A program made the position numbers and the translations under genes. Below, piece by piece: positions 1-7,661 of a stretch of 64,000 nt of DNA (within the stretch, counting starts at the first letter, position 1; each line of letters opens with the position of its first letter). The notes under the pieces are model-generated. The model saw nothing but the letters and a program-made list of their open reading frames with translations, made no database searches and had not been told where the DNA came from. This DNA comes from Pirellulales bacterium (GTDB taxonomy: Bacteria; Planctomycetota; Planctomycetia; Pirellulales; Lacipirellulaceae): NCBI GenBank assembly GCA_022841705.1, contig JALHQZ010000001.1, positions 806,001 to 870,000 of the forward strand. Reading direction: 5' to 3'.

Positions 1-86
1 GACGATTGACCAATCCGAATTGACTCAATCTATGAGAACTCTTTGTCTCCACTCCGTGCTCTCTGTGGTGAAAAAACTTGATTGAT

Positions 87-1622
87 ATGGACAACTCTGA
101 ACAACAACCCACCTCGCCCGTTCGCCGTGCGCTCCGCCCCGATACGCTTGCCTCCAGCATCGCCGTGCTGCTGGTGGTGAACGTCGTGCAGCGCAGCGTG
201 GGCTTCGGTCGCGGCGTGCTGTTTTGCCGCTGGCTGTCGCCCGAATCGCTGGGCCACTGGGAAATGGCCTACAGCTTTTTGCTGCTCGCCGCGCCGCTGG
301 CTGTACTCGGGATGCCCGGTTCATTCGGCCGCTATCTCGAGCGCTTTCGCCAGCAAGGCCGCTTGCAGTTATTCCTCAAACGCACGACGGTGTGGACGTT
401 TGGCCTCGCGGGACTGTTCCTGCTGATGATGGCGATCGAACGGGAGCTGTTCGCCGACCTCATCTTCGGCGACCACACCCGAACCAATTTGATGCTGCTC
501 GTCAGCGCAAGTCTGGCGGCCGTGATTCTGCATCATTTTTTAGAAGCGATCTTCGCTGGGCTACGGTTGTTTCGTGTCGTTTCGACGATGCACTTCGTGC
601 AAAGCATGCTGTTCGCGGCGATTTCCCTCTCGCTGCTGGTGTGGTGGCGAACTGAGGCGCATAGCTTGGTGATCGGCTACGGCCTGGCGTGTGCGATTTC
701 CGCCGCCGGTGTGCTGTGGTGGTCCTTCCGGCGGGTGGACCCGGTGGATGACCACGGCGGTTGGCTGAGCCATCAGGAGTTTTGGCCCCCGCTAATGAAG
801 TTCGCCGTGTGGGTGTGGGTTAGCAACCTGCTAACCAATCTGTTTTCGATCATCGATCGCTACATGCTGGTTCACTGGAGCGGGTTCGATAGCTCCCATT
901 CGCTCGAACTGGTGGGCAACTATCACTGCGCGAACATCGTGCCCCTACTGCTGGTATCGATCGCCCAGCTCTTGGTTGGCGCTGTAACGCCGCACCTCAG
1001 CTACGCGTGGGAAGCGGGCAAGCGCGATGAAGTTTCGCAGCGGCTTAACTTCACGCTCAAACTCACCGCGCTCGGCATGACCCTTGCCGGTGTGGCCGTG
1101 CTGGGATTCTGTCCGGTGCTCTTCCGCATCGCGTTCGACCACAAGTACGAGGCAGGCCTCGCCGCGCTGCCGTGGGCGGTGGCTTCGTGCGTTTGGACCG
1201 GGCTGCTGTTGGTGTCGCAAGCCTATGTGTGGTGTGCGGAGAAGACCCGACTCGCCGCCGTGCCGCTGCTGGTGGGCTTGCTCTTCAACGCACTGCTCAA
1301 CGTCTACGCCGTGCCGAACTACGGCTTGCTCGGCGCCGTGGTCGCCACGGCGCTCGCAACTTGGCTCGCGCTTGCCGTGCAACTGGTGGTGAACTGGCAG
1401 TGCGGCATGGCCTTGGACCGCGGCATGATTCTCGCCAGCGCCGCGCCGCTGTTGCTAACGGGTGGGTTCGAACTCGCGCTGGTGGGCGCCGGACTGCTCG
1501 CTGTGCTGTGTGTCATCAGCGATCGCGTGCTCACCCCCGGGGACCGTGGCCAAATTTTTAGCCGCCTGCCAAGAACGTTCACCTCCAAGTTGTCACGGCC
1601 AAATATGGCCACCCCCCAATAA
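87..1622 (+). CDS. Polysaccharide flippase (Wzx/MATE-like membrane protein)
   Basis: Predicted integral membrane protein of 511 residues with about 12-14 hydrophobic segments from residue 25 to 490 and a short polar N-terminus. Length and topology match MOP-superfamily lipid-linked oligosaccharide flippases, which move undecaprenyl-linked glycans across the inner membrane. The ATG at 87 is preferred over an in-frame TTG at 78. The next gene is a GT4 glycosyltransferase on the same strand, which supports a role in surface-glycan assembly. The exact substrate cannot be read from the sequence. The two genes are separated by a pair of parS sites. Confidence 0.8.
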   Translation: MDNSEQQPTSPVRRALRPDTLASSIAVLLVVNVVQRSVGFGRGVLFCRWLSPESLGHWEMAYSFLLLAAPLAVLGMPGSFGRYLERFRQQGRLQLFLKRTTVWTFGLAGLFLLMMAIERELFADLIFGDHTRTNLMLLVSASLAAVILHHFLEAIFAGLRLFRVVSTMHFVQSMLFAAISLSLLVWWRTEAHSLVIGYGLACAISAAGVLWWSFRRVDPVDDHGGWLSHQEFWPPLMKFAVWVWVSNLLTNLFSIIDRYMLVHWSGFDSSHSLELVGNYHCANIVPLLLVSIAQLLVGAVTPHLSYAWEAGKRDEVSQRLNFTLKLTALGMTLAGVAVLGFCPVLFRIAFDHKYEAGLAALPWAVASCVWTGLLLVSQAYVWCAEKTRLAAVPLLVGLLFNALLNVYAVPNYGLLGAVVATALATWLALAVQLVVNWQCGMALDRGMILASAAPLLLTGGFELALVGAGLLAVLCVISDRVLTPGDRGQIFSRLPRTFTSKLSRPNMATPQ

Positions 1623-1635
1623 AAAGCGAACAAAT

Positions 1636-1651
1636 TGTTTCACGTGAAACA
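1636..1651. other. parS: parS centromere site, left pair copy 1
   Basis: Perfect 16-bp palindrome TGTTTCACGTGAAACA, identical to the ParB-binding consensus conserved across most bacterial phyla. It lies 14 bp after the flippase stop codon. A second perfect copy starts 41 bp later. Confidence 0.93.
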
Positions 1652-1675
1652 TTTTTCCTCACCTTTAACCACCAA

Positions 1676-2863
1676 TTGTTTCACGTGAAACATTTTCCCC
1701 ACCCACTTCCCGTCCTATTCGTCCAAACCAACATGCCCATCGGCGGCGCTGAAACGCTGCTGATGAACTTGGTGCGCAGAATGGATCAATCCCGCTTCGC
1801 GCCCGAAGTGGTTTGCCTGAAAGAACCCGGCCCACTGGGCGAAGAATTGGCCCGCGAATTTCCGCTCCATAGCCATTATCTCCATAGCAAATACGACTTC
1901 CGCGTACTACCACGATTGGTGAAGTTGATGCGCGAGCGAAAATTTGGCGCCGTGATTACCGTTGGCGCCGGAGACAAAATGTTCTGGGGCCGATTGGCCG
2001 CCAGAATAGCCGGCGTCCCGGTCATTGGCGCCGCGCTGCACAGCACCGGTTGGCCCGATGGCGTCGGCAAACTGAACCGCTTGCTTACGCCGATCACCGA
2101 TGTTTTCATCGGCGTCGCCAAGTCGCATGGCGAGTTCCTCGTGAACTTCGAGCGTTTTCCCGCCAGCAAAGTCGCCGTCATTCCCAACGGCGTTGATACC
2201 ACTCGCTTCGCGCCGCTAATCGATGTAATGGAATTTCGTCAATCGCTCGGTCTGGGTCCCACGACGCCGGTGGTTGGAATACTCGCCGCGCTGCGGCCGG
2301 AGAAGAATCACGAGTTATTCCTGAGAGTCGCCAAACGAGTCTTAGATAAATTGCCCGATGCGCAGTTCTTAATTATCGGCGATGGTCCGCGGCGCGGCGA
2401 ACTTTCAGCACTCGCTGCGGAACTTGGCGTTGCAGGATCGGTCAAGTTCCTCGGCAGCCGGAGCGATGTGCCCGAACTATTGGCCACGCTGGATGTGGTG
2501 GCGCTAACTTCGCACAACGAAGCCAACCCGGTTTCGATTCTCGAAGCGATGAGTGTCGGCAAGCCAGTCGTGGCCACCAATGTGGGCTCGGTGGCCGAGT
2601 CGGTCCGCGAGGGGGGCACTGGTTTCTTGGTTGCGGCTGGTGATGAAACCGCGTTCGCCGAACGGGTGATCACGTTACTGCACAACCCCCTCTTGGCGAA
2701 AAAGTACGGCGCCGCTGCCCGCCGCCACGTGGTGGAGAAGGCGTCGCTGGAAGTGATGGTTGGCGGTTACGAACGGCTGATCGCGGAGTTGTATCAGCGC
2801 AAGACAGGGCAGAAATTGCCAAATTCTTCGCCCGTTTTCGCGGACCCCATGCTCGTGGGCTAA
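1676..2863 (+). CDS. Family 4 glycosyltransferase
   Basis: GT-B fold glycosyltransferase of about 395 residues. The N-terminal Rossmann strand LPVLFVQTN is followed by the GGAE loop. The C-terminal donor-binding domain holds the E-X7-E motif in EANPVSILEAMSVGKPVV. It probably transfers a sugar from a nucleotide-sugar donor to a lipid-linked or surface glycan, in line with the flippase just upstream. The start is unusual: the only ATG (1732) would delete the first beta strand. Translation must therefore begin at TTG 1676 or GTG 1685, both inside or touching the second parS site, so the N-terminus FHVKH is encoded by parS itself. No clear ribosome binding site precedes either codon. Confidence 0.85.
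   Translation: MFHVKHFPHPLPVLFVQTNMPIGGAETLLMNLVRRMDQSRFAPEVVCLKEPGPLGEELAREFPLHSHYLHSKYDFRVLPRLVKLMRERKFGAVITVGAGDKMFWGRLAARIAGVPVIGAALHSTGWPDGVGKLNRLLTPITDVFIGVAKSHGEFLVNFERFPASKVAVIPNGVDTTRFAPLIDVMEFRQSLGLGPTTPVVGILAALRPEKNHELFLRVAKRVLDKLPDAQFLIIGDGPRRGELSALAAELGVAGSVKFLGSRSDVPELLATLDVVALTSHNEANPVSILEAMSVGKPVVATNVGSVAESVREGGTGFLVAAGDETAFAERVITLLHNPLLAKKYGAAARRHVVEKASLEVMVGGYERLIAELYQRKTGQKLPNSSPVFADPMLVG
1677..1692. other. parS: parS centromere site, left pair copy 2
   Basis: Second perfect copy of TGTTTCACGTGAAACA. It overlaps the 5' end of the glycosyltransferase gene, so ParB bound here would sit on the translation start and just downstream of any promoter for that gene. Confidence 0.93.
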
Positions 2864-2968
2864 CGGATTGGGCCTCGCAGCCGACCCCTCCGCAGAGCAT
2901 AATTGAGGGGCTCCGCCCATGCGGAACCTTTGCTGGACCACGACCTGGCATCAATTCACAGCGGCCCC

Positions 2969-3583
2969 ATGCTGACCGAATACCTGCTGACCGGAGTGGC
3001 TCGCTTTTTTGGCGGGGCCAGCGTGCGGTGGGTTGATTGCCAGCCGGACACATGCCAACGGATTTATTTCGCCAACCATACGAGCCACATCGACATCGTG
3101 CTGATTTGGTCGGCGCTCCCGCACCATTGCCGCCGGCTCACGCGGCCGGTGGCGGCAAAGGATTATTGGAGCAAAGGGTGGTTTCGCCCCTATATCGCTA
3201 GTGTTTACAACGCCATGCTGATCGATCGCCGGGAGATCAAGGTGCATCAAAGCCCGGTCGACGTGATGCTGGGGGAAATGGGCGACAAGTACTCGGTGAT
3301 TATGTTTCCCGAAGGCGGCCGTTCGACTGGTGAAGAGATCGGCGAGTTCAAAAGCGGCTTGTACTACTTAGCGAAGAAGCGGCCCGATTTGGAATTGGTG
3401 CCGGTGTTTTTGAATAATATGAACCGTGTGTTGCCGAGGGATGAGTATTTGCCCGTGCCGCTGCTCACTTCGATTACCTTCGGCCCGCCAATGTGGCTGG
3501 AAGCGGGTGAAGGAAAGAATGAATTTCTGGCCCGTGCGCGACAAGCCGTGTTGAACTTGCGCGATCCGGCGGAGGAAGATTAA
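2969..3583 (+). CDS. Lysophospholipid acyltransferase (PlsC-like)
   Basis: Protein of 204 residues with the acyltransferase motif I NHTSHID (H-X4-D) near residue 32 and motif III FPEGGRS near residue 112, both expected of 1-acylglycerol-3-phosphate acyltransferases. It should acylate lysophosphatidic acid to phosphatidic acid at the inner membrane. ATG 2969 (MLTEYLL) is preferred; the reading frame is open back to 2903 but that stretch looks like leader. The stop lies 5 bp before the cdsA-like gene, so the two probably form an operon catalysing consecutive steps of phospholipid synthesis. Confidence 0.82.
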   Translation: MLTEYLLTGVARFFGGASVRWVDCQPDTCQRIYFANHTSHIDIVLIWSALPHHCRRLTRPVAAKDYWSKGWFRPYIASVYNAMLIDRREIKVHQSPVDVMLGEMGDKYSVIMFPEGGRSTGEEIGEFKSGLYYLAKKRPDLELVPVFLNNMNRVLPRDEYLPVPLLTSITFGPPMWLEAGEGKNEFLARARQAVLNLRDPAEED

Positions 3584-3588
3584 CCGCC

Positions 3589-4545
3589 ATGGCGCAGGAA
3601 AACTGGGCGCTCGTTTCGATCGTCGTCACCTTGCTGGGCACAGCATCTGGGATTGGGTGGGTCATTGCGCGCCAACCGCAGTTGGGGCTGAACCCGGCGG
3701 TGGTTGAAGCGTTCAACAGTCGGCTGCGGTCGTGGTGGATTATCTGCTGTTTGCTGGCGGTGGCGTTTCTCAGTCGCGGACTTACCGTTGCGCTATTCGG
3801 CTTCATTAGCTTTTGGGCGCTGCGGGAGTTTATCACGCTCACGCCGACACGGCTGAGCGATCACCGCGCGCTGTTCTGGGTCTTTTTCTTCTTCACGCCG
3901 CTCCAGTTCGTGCTGGTGTGGATGGATTTGTACGAGCTCTACAGCATTCTGATTCCGGTGTACGCGTTCCTCTTCATCCCTTTGAGAATTGCGATTGCGG
4001 GTGATCCGAAGCGGTTTTTAGAGCGAGCGTCGAAGATTCAAGCGGGGCTGCTCATCTGTGTTTACAGTTTGAGTTTCGCGCCAGCGCTGTTGTACCTTAA
4101 GACGCCGAATAACGATCTCTATCTCAGCGATAATGCTCGGCTCTTGTTCCTCTTAGTGCTGATGTCACTGATTTCCGAGGCCATTCAATTTGCGTGGAGC
4201 CGGCTGTATGGCAGCCATGTGATTGCCCCGGCGATCAATAATAGCCGCACGTGGGAAGGTTTCTTGGGCGCGTCGGCTTCGACGTCGCTCATCGGCTGGG
4301 TCGTCTACCAAATTGGCGCGACGCCGTTCAAAGAAGCGTGGCAAGCAGCGTTGGCGTCGATGGTGATCGCCGTGATGGGTTTCGCCGGCGCCATGACGAT
4401 GTCCGCCATCAAGCGCGACCGCCGCGTGCGCGACTACGGCACGCTGGTGGAAGGTCACGGCGGCGTTTTGGACCGGATCGATTCGATCTGCTTCGCGGCG
4501 CCGGTGTTTTACCACGTCACCAAGCAGTTGCTGGGGGCGGTCTAG
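3589..4545 (+). CDS. cdsA: Phosphatidate cytidylyltransferase
   Basis: Membrane protein of 318 residues with multiple hydrophobic helices. The C-terminal signature MSAIKRDRRVRDYG followed by GHGGVLDRID matches the CDP-diglyceride synthase pattern, with Arg in place of the usual Lys before the Asp. It converts phosphatidic acid and CTP to CDP-diacylglycerol. It follows the PlsC-like gene by 5 bp, so the pair would supply CDP-diacylglycerol from lysophosphatidate. The gene ends just before a palindromic repeat and converges on a minus-strand gene. Confidence 0.88.
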   Translation: MAQENWALVSIVVTLLGTASGIGWVIARQPQLGLNPAVVEAFNSRLRSWWIICCLLAVAFLSRGLTVALFGFISFWALREFITLTPTRLSDHRALFWVFFFFTPLQFVLVWMDLYELYSILIPVYAFLFIPLRIAIAGDPKRFLERASKIQAGLLICVYSLSFAPALLYLKTPNNDLYLSDNARLLFLLVLMSLISEAIQFAWSRLYGSHVIAPAINNSRTWEGFLGASASTSLIGWVVYQIGATPFKEAWQAALASMVIAVMGFAGAMTMSAIKRDRRVRDYGTLVEGHGGVLDRIDSICFAAPVFYHVTKQLLGAV

Positions 4546-4553
4546 CGAGGCGT

Positions 4554-4631
4554 TAGCCGCGGGGCTTGAACCCCCGGTTTGCTGAGGGCTGGCTGAAAGA
4601 CATAAGAACGCGGGGACGAGCCCCGCGGCTA
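4554..4631. repeat. Palindromic intergenic repeat, family A (TAGCCGCGGGG), full copy
   Basis: Begins TAGCCGCGGGGCTTG and ends with the inverted arm GCCCCGCGGCTA. Related copies lie at 49659-49731 and 60223-60245. This copy fills the gap between the convergent cdsA-like gene and the metallopeptidase-like gene. Its right-hand CTA (4629-4631) is the TAG stop codon of the minus-strand gene. Confidence 0.8.
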
Positions 4632-5576
4632 TCGCCAGACGCTGCCGGTTTCGCGCGAAGCATCGTACACCGACGCTTGCGGTGATGGTTCGCTCTTCCG
4701 CGCCGCGTAGACGCTCGTTGCGCTGGCGAGTTGAACGCCACCACTTGCGGGCCGAGCTGGGGCGGCGGCGACGGTGGCGATGTCGGCATCAAGCGGCAGG
4801 CGCGGCCGACCTTGTTTCACCCAACCGAGCCAATCGTTTTGCAGGGCCAGCAAACTCTGTTGGCCGTAGTGGGCCTGCACAGCGCGGGGCCAGTTTTCGT
4901 CCTGCATGCCATCTTCGAGGAACGCGAGGAACGCTTTCTTTCCGCGGCGTTCGAGTAGGTACTGCGTGAGCGAATGGCCTTGCGAGTAGAGCGGCAACAC
5001 GTCGCGCGGGTATTCCTTCATCGCGAACATGTGACTGAAGGCGATGCCCTTTTGCGACTTGAGGAACTGAATGAGCAGGCGTTCTTGCTTACTGACTTCG
5101 CTGGTGTGCTCGACCGTGGTGCAGGCGCCTTCATCGGCCCAACGGGGGACGGGGCGGCGGAAGTGGCTGGCGAAAACGGTGTGGGTGATTTCGTGCGGCA
5201 GGACTGAATCAAGCACTCGTTCGCGTGAACCTTGGATGTTCATCTCCCAGCCGAACACTTCGCCGCGATCAAAGACGAAGCTGGTCGCACCGCCGGCGCC
5301 AAGATGCTGGGCAACTTGGGCGTTAATCGGGCAGGGCTGGCGCCAATTGGGCAGTTCGTGGCCCAGCCATTCGATGGCCAAGTCCTTGCGGTATTGCTCC
5401 GCGGCGGCGCCGATTTCTTGGCACAACTGTGGCGTGGGGGCCGAAACGACGAAATTTGGCGTCCGAAAACCGCCGGCAGCCAAGAGTTTGGCCGGGGTGG
5501 CTAAGAACATCGCCGTGGCCAGAACGGTGGCCAACAAAAGAGCCACCCGCGACAAAGTGCCAACAATGGTGCGCAT
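4629..5576 (-). CDS. Exported HExxH metallopeptidase-like protein
   Basis: 315 residues from the ATG at 5576; an upstream in-frame start (5636) would only add a polar leader. An N-terminal hydrophobic stretch (VALLLATVLATAMFLATPA) looks like a signal peptide. The motif LPHEITHTVFASHF carries HExxH, followed about 17 residues later by RWADEGACT, where the Glu could be the third zinc ligand, as in gluzincin/peptidase MA-type proteins common in planctomycetes. No family name is certain and the substrate is unknown. The TAG stop codon lies inside the flanking palindromic repeat. The gene stands alone, convergent with cdsA. Confidence 0.65.
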   Translation of the reverse strand: MRTIVGTLSRVALLLATVLATAMFLATPAKLLAAGGFRTPNFVVSAPTPQLCQEIGAAAEQYRKDLAIEWLGHELPNWRQPCPINAQVAQHLGAGGATSFVFDRGEVFGWEMNIQGSRERVLDSVLPHEITHTVFASHFRRPVPRWADEGACTTVEHTSEVSKQERLLIQFLKSQKGIAFSHMFAMKEYPRDVLPLYSQGHSLTQYLLERRGKKAFLAFLEDGMQDENWPRAVQAHYGQQSLLALQNDWLGWVKQGRPRLPLDADIATVAAAPARPASGGVQLASATSVYAARKSEPSPQASVYDASRETGSVWR

Positions 5577-6038
5577 CAAACGAGCTTCCTTGCTCGGAGT
5601 TAAGCGCCCCGCGGTGTTCGGTCCGTCCGTGGACACACGTTTGGCGGAGCTAGGGGCCGGCGATCCTTCGCGGCCCGTGCGTGAGAGTTTACCAATCGCC
5701 CGGCGGTTCCACCTATGCCGATTTTGTCGCGAGAAGCACCACTTTTCGGGCGTGTTGCCCCCCTGGCGTGGGGAATTTTGTTGCGATTTTCCAACTTCCC
5801 CCGATGAAAACCTTGACGGCCCGCCGCAGTCCGATCAGATTAGAACGTAGCAGGCTGGCATGTTAGCAGCCAAGTTGGTCGTTTCTCTTTCGTCACGGTC
5901 TGGCTAATTCGTCGAGCGGTTACCACCTCCGTCGTTTCTGGCGCCAGATTTCTCACGTGACTTGTCGGCTTAATGTCGGCGCCATTTTTCGTTCGGCGGT
6001 TGATCGCTCACCCTTTTTTCTCAGGTGAGAACAATCTT
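5577..6038. other. Intergenic region between divergent genes
   Basis: 462 bp between the minus-strand metallopeptidase-like gene and the plus-strand haloperoxidase-like gene. It should hold promoters for both. I see no convincing open reading frame, RNA gene or repeat. The clearest element is the Shine-Dalgarno-like AGGTGAG at about 6023-6029, ten bases before the ATG at 6039. Confidence 0.5.
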
Positions 6039-7496
6039 ATGAATCGGCTTCTGGGTGTGCTCGCGGTGATGTGTGTCCCGGCAATGGCGGTCGCATTGGA
6101 CATTGTGCAAGGGTGGAACTCGACGTACCGCATGGTGGTGCAAAGCGATGGTGGCAACGTGGTAAACAAGGCGAACCCGGGCGATTCGACCCGCGCAATG
6201 GCGATGCTGAACGGTGCCATTTACGATGTGTTCCAAAGCTATAACCGTACGCATTCGCCGTTCTTGGTGAATACCTCGGCGCCGAATGGTTCATCGCTCG
6301 ATGCCGCTGTGAACCAAGCCTCGTATGAAGTGCTGATGAGCCTGTATCCCGGCGAAGCGCCGATTCTGAATGGCGATTACTCGAGCCGGATGGCGCTGAT
6401 CGCGCCGAGCGCGGCGAAGACGGCCGGGATGAATTTCGGTAGCCAAGTCGCACAGGCGTACATCGCCAACCGGGCGAACGATGGCTATAACGTCATCACA
6501 CCTTACGTTCCGGGGGATGGCGCTGGTGTATGGTTTCCGCAACCGGGCCAGTCGGCGTGGGGACCGGGCTGGGGCACGGTGACGCCGTTTTCCATTGGCA
6601 ATACCCAGCCTTACGTCGACGCGCTGCCGAGCATTCCCGCGCTCACCAGCCAAGCGTACACCGATGCGTTCAACATGCTGAAGGACTATGGCGGACAGAC
6701 GAGCGTACTCCGAACCGATGACCAAGAAGACATCGGCCTGTTCTGGGGTTACGATCGCCCGTCGATGGGCCCGCCGCCGGTGCTCTTCAATCGCAACGTA
6801 GAAGACATCAGCAGCCAGGCCGGCAATACGCCTGAAGAAAACGCCCGGCTGTTCGCGATGACCTCGGTCGCGATGGCGGACGCCGCGATTGCCGCCTGGG
6901 ACGCTAAGTTTGAAGATAACTTTTGGCGCCCGATTGCCGCGCTTAAAGGTCAACGCGCTAACATGACCACGGGCCACGACGATGGCAACCCCAATACAAT
7001 CGAAGACCCGAACTGGCAACCGATGGGAGCGCCGGGGGGCGATCCCAATTCGACGACCGACGACTTTACCCCGCCTTTCCCCGCATGGGTCTCAGGCCAT
7101 GCAACGATGGGCGCCGCCACGTTCAAAGCGATCGAATTGTTTTTCGGCACGAACAACTTCGACGCGATTGATGGCGTGATTGGCAACGATCTGATGTACA
7201 CGCTGACCTCGCAAGAGTTCAACTTCAGTGGTCAAGCGGGGATGGCGCGAAACTATTCGACCTTCACGCAGAATGGTCCGATTGGCGTGGGAATGGAAAA
7301 CTCGCCCGATGGCGAAAACGCAATGAGCCGAATCTACCTCGGCATCCACTGGATTTTCGACCAGCGCGATGGCCAGCAGTTGGGCTACGCCGTGGCGAAC
7401 ACCGTGGCGGGAGACTTCGTCGCTGTTCCTGAACCCGCCGCGATGATGCTGGCTCTCGCCGCCGCTTGCGGCTTGGCATGGCGTCGCCAGCGGTAA
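6039..7496 (+). CDS. Vanadium-dependent haloperoxidase / PAP2-like protein with PEP-CTERM tail
   Basis: 485 residues with a signal peptide (MNRLLGVLAVMCVPAMAVA). The three vanadate/phosphate-binding motifs of the superfamily are in order: KFEDNFWRP (KX6RP), FPAWVSGHATMG (SGH) and SRIYLGIHW (SRX5H). The protein could be a haloperoxidase or an acid phosphatase relative; halide specificity cannot be read here. The C-terminus VPEPAAMMLALAAACGLAW followed by RRQR is a canonical PEP-CTERM sorting signal, so the protein is probably processed by an exosortase and linked to extracellular matrix. ATG 6039 has a good RBS. A terminator hairpin follows at 7559. Confidence 0.82.
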   Translation: MNRLLGVLAVMCVPAMAVALDIVQGWNSTYRMVVQSDGGNVVNKANPGDSTRAMAMLNGAIYDVFQSYNRTHSPFLVNTSAPNGSSLDAAVNQASYEVLMSLYPGEAPILNGDYSSRMALIAPSAAKTAGMNFGSQVAQAYIANRANDGYNVITPYVPGDGAGVWFPQPGQSAWGPGWGTVTPFSIGNTQPYVDALPSIPALTSQAYTDAFNMLKDYGGQTSVLRTDDQEDIGLFWGYDRPSMGPPPVLFNRNVEDISSQAGNTPEENARLFAMTSVAMADAAIAAWDAKFEDNFWRPIAALKGQRANMTTGHDDGNPNTIEDPNWQPMGAPGGDPNSTTDDFTPPFPAWVSGHATMGAATFKAIELFFGTNNFDAIDGVIGNDLMYTLTSQEFNFSGQAGMARNYSTFTQNGPIGVGMENSPDGENAMSRIYLGIHWIFDQRDGQQLGYAVANTVAGDFVAVPEPAAMMLALAAACGLAWRRQR

Positions 7497-7558
7497 CACG
7501 TATTTCGTGCGAACGGCGCTCAGTCGCGGCTTTACGGTTGCAAGATAAGTTGGATAAT

Positions 7559-7603
7559 GCGGGCGGTTCGTCGCTGATGATTAGCGATGAACCGCCCGCT
7601 TTT
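7559..7603 (+). terminator. Rho-independent terminator of the haloperoxidase-like gene
   Basis: 17-bp stem with one mismatch (7559-7575 pairs with 7583-7599, GCGGGCGGTTC against GAACCGCCCGC at the base), a 7-nt loop and a TTTT tract at 7600-7603. Confidence 0.8.
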
Positions 7604-7661
7604 GTGCGCGCTGATCGGTTTGAGGCTGCGCCATTTGTCTGCACCTTGAGGGAGCGATTTG

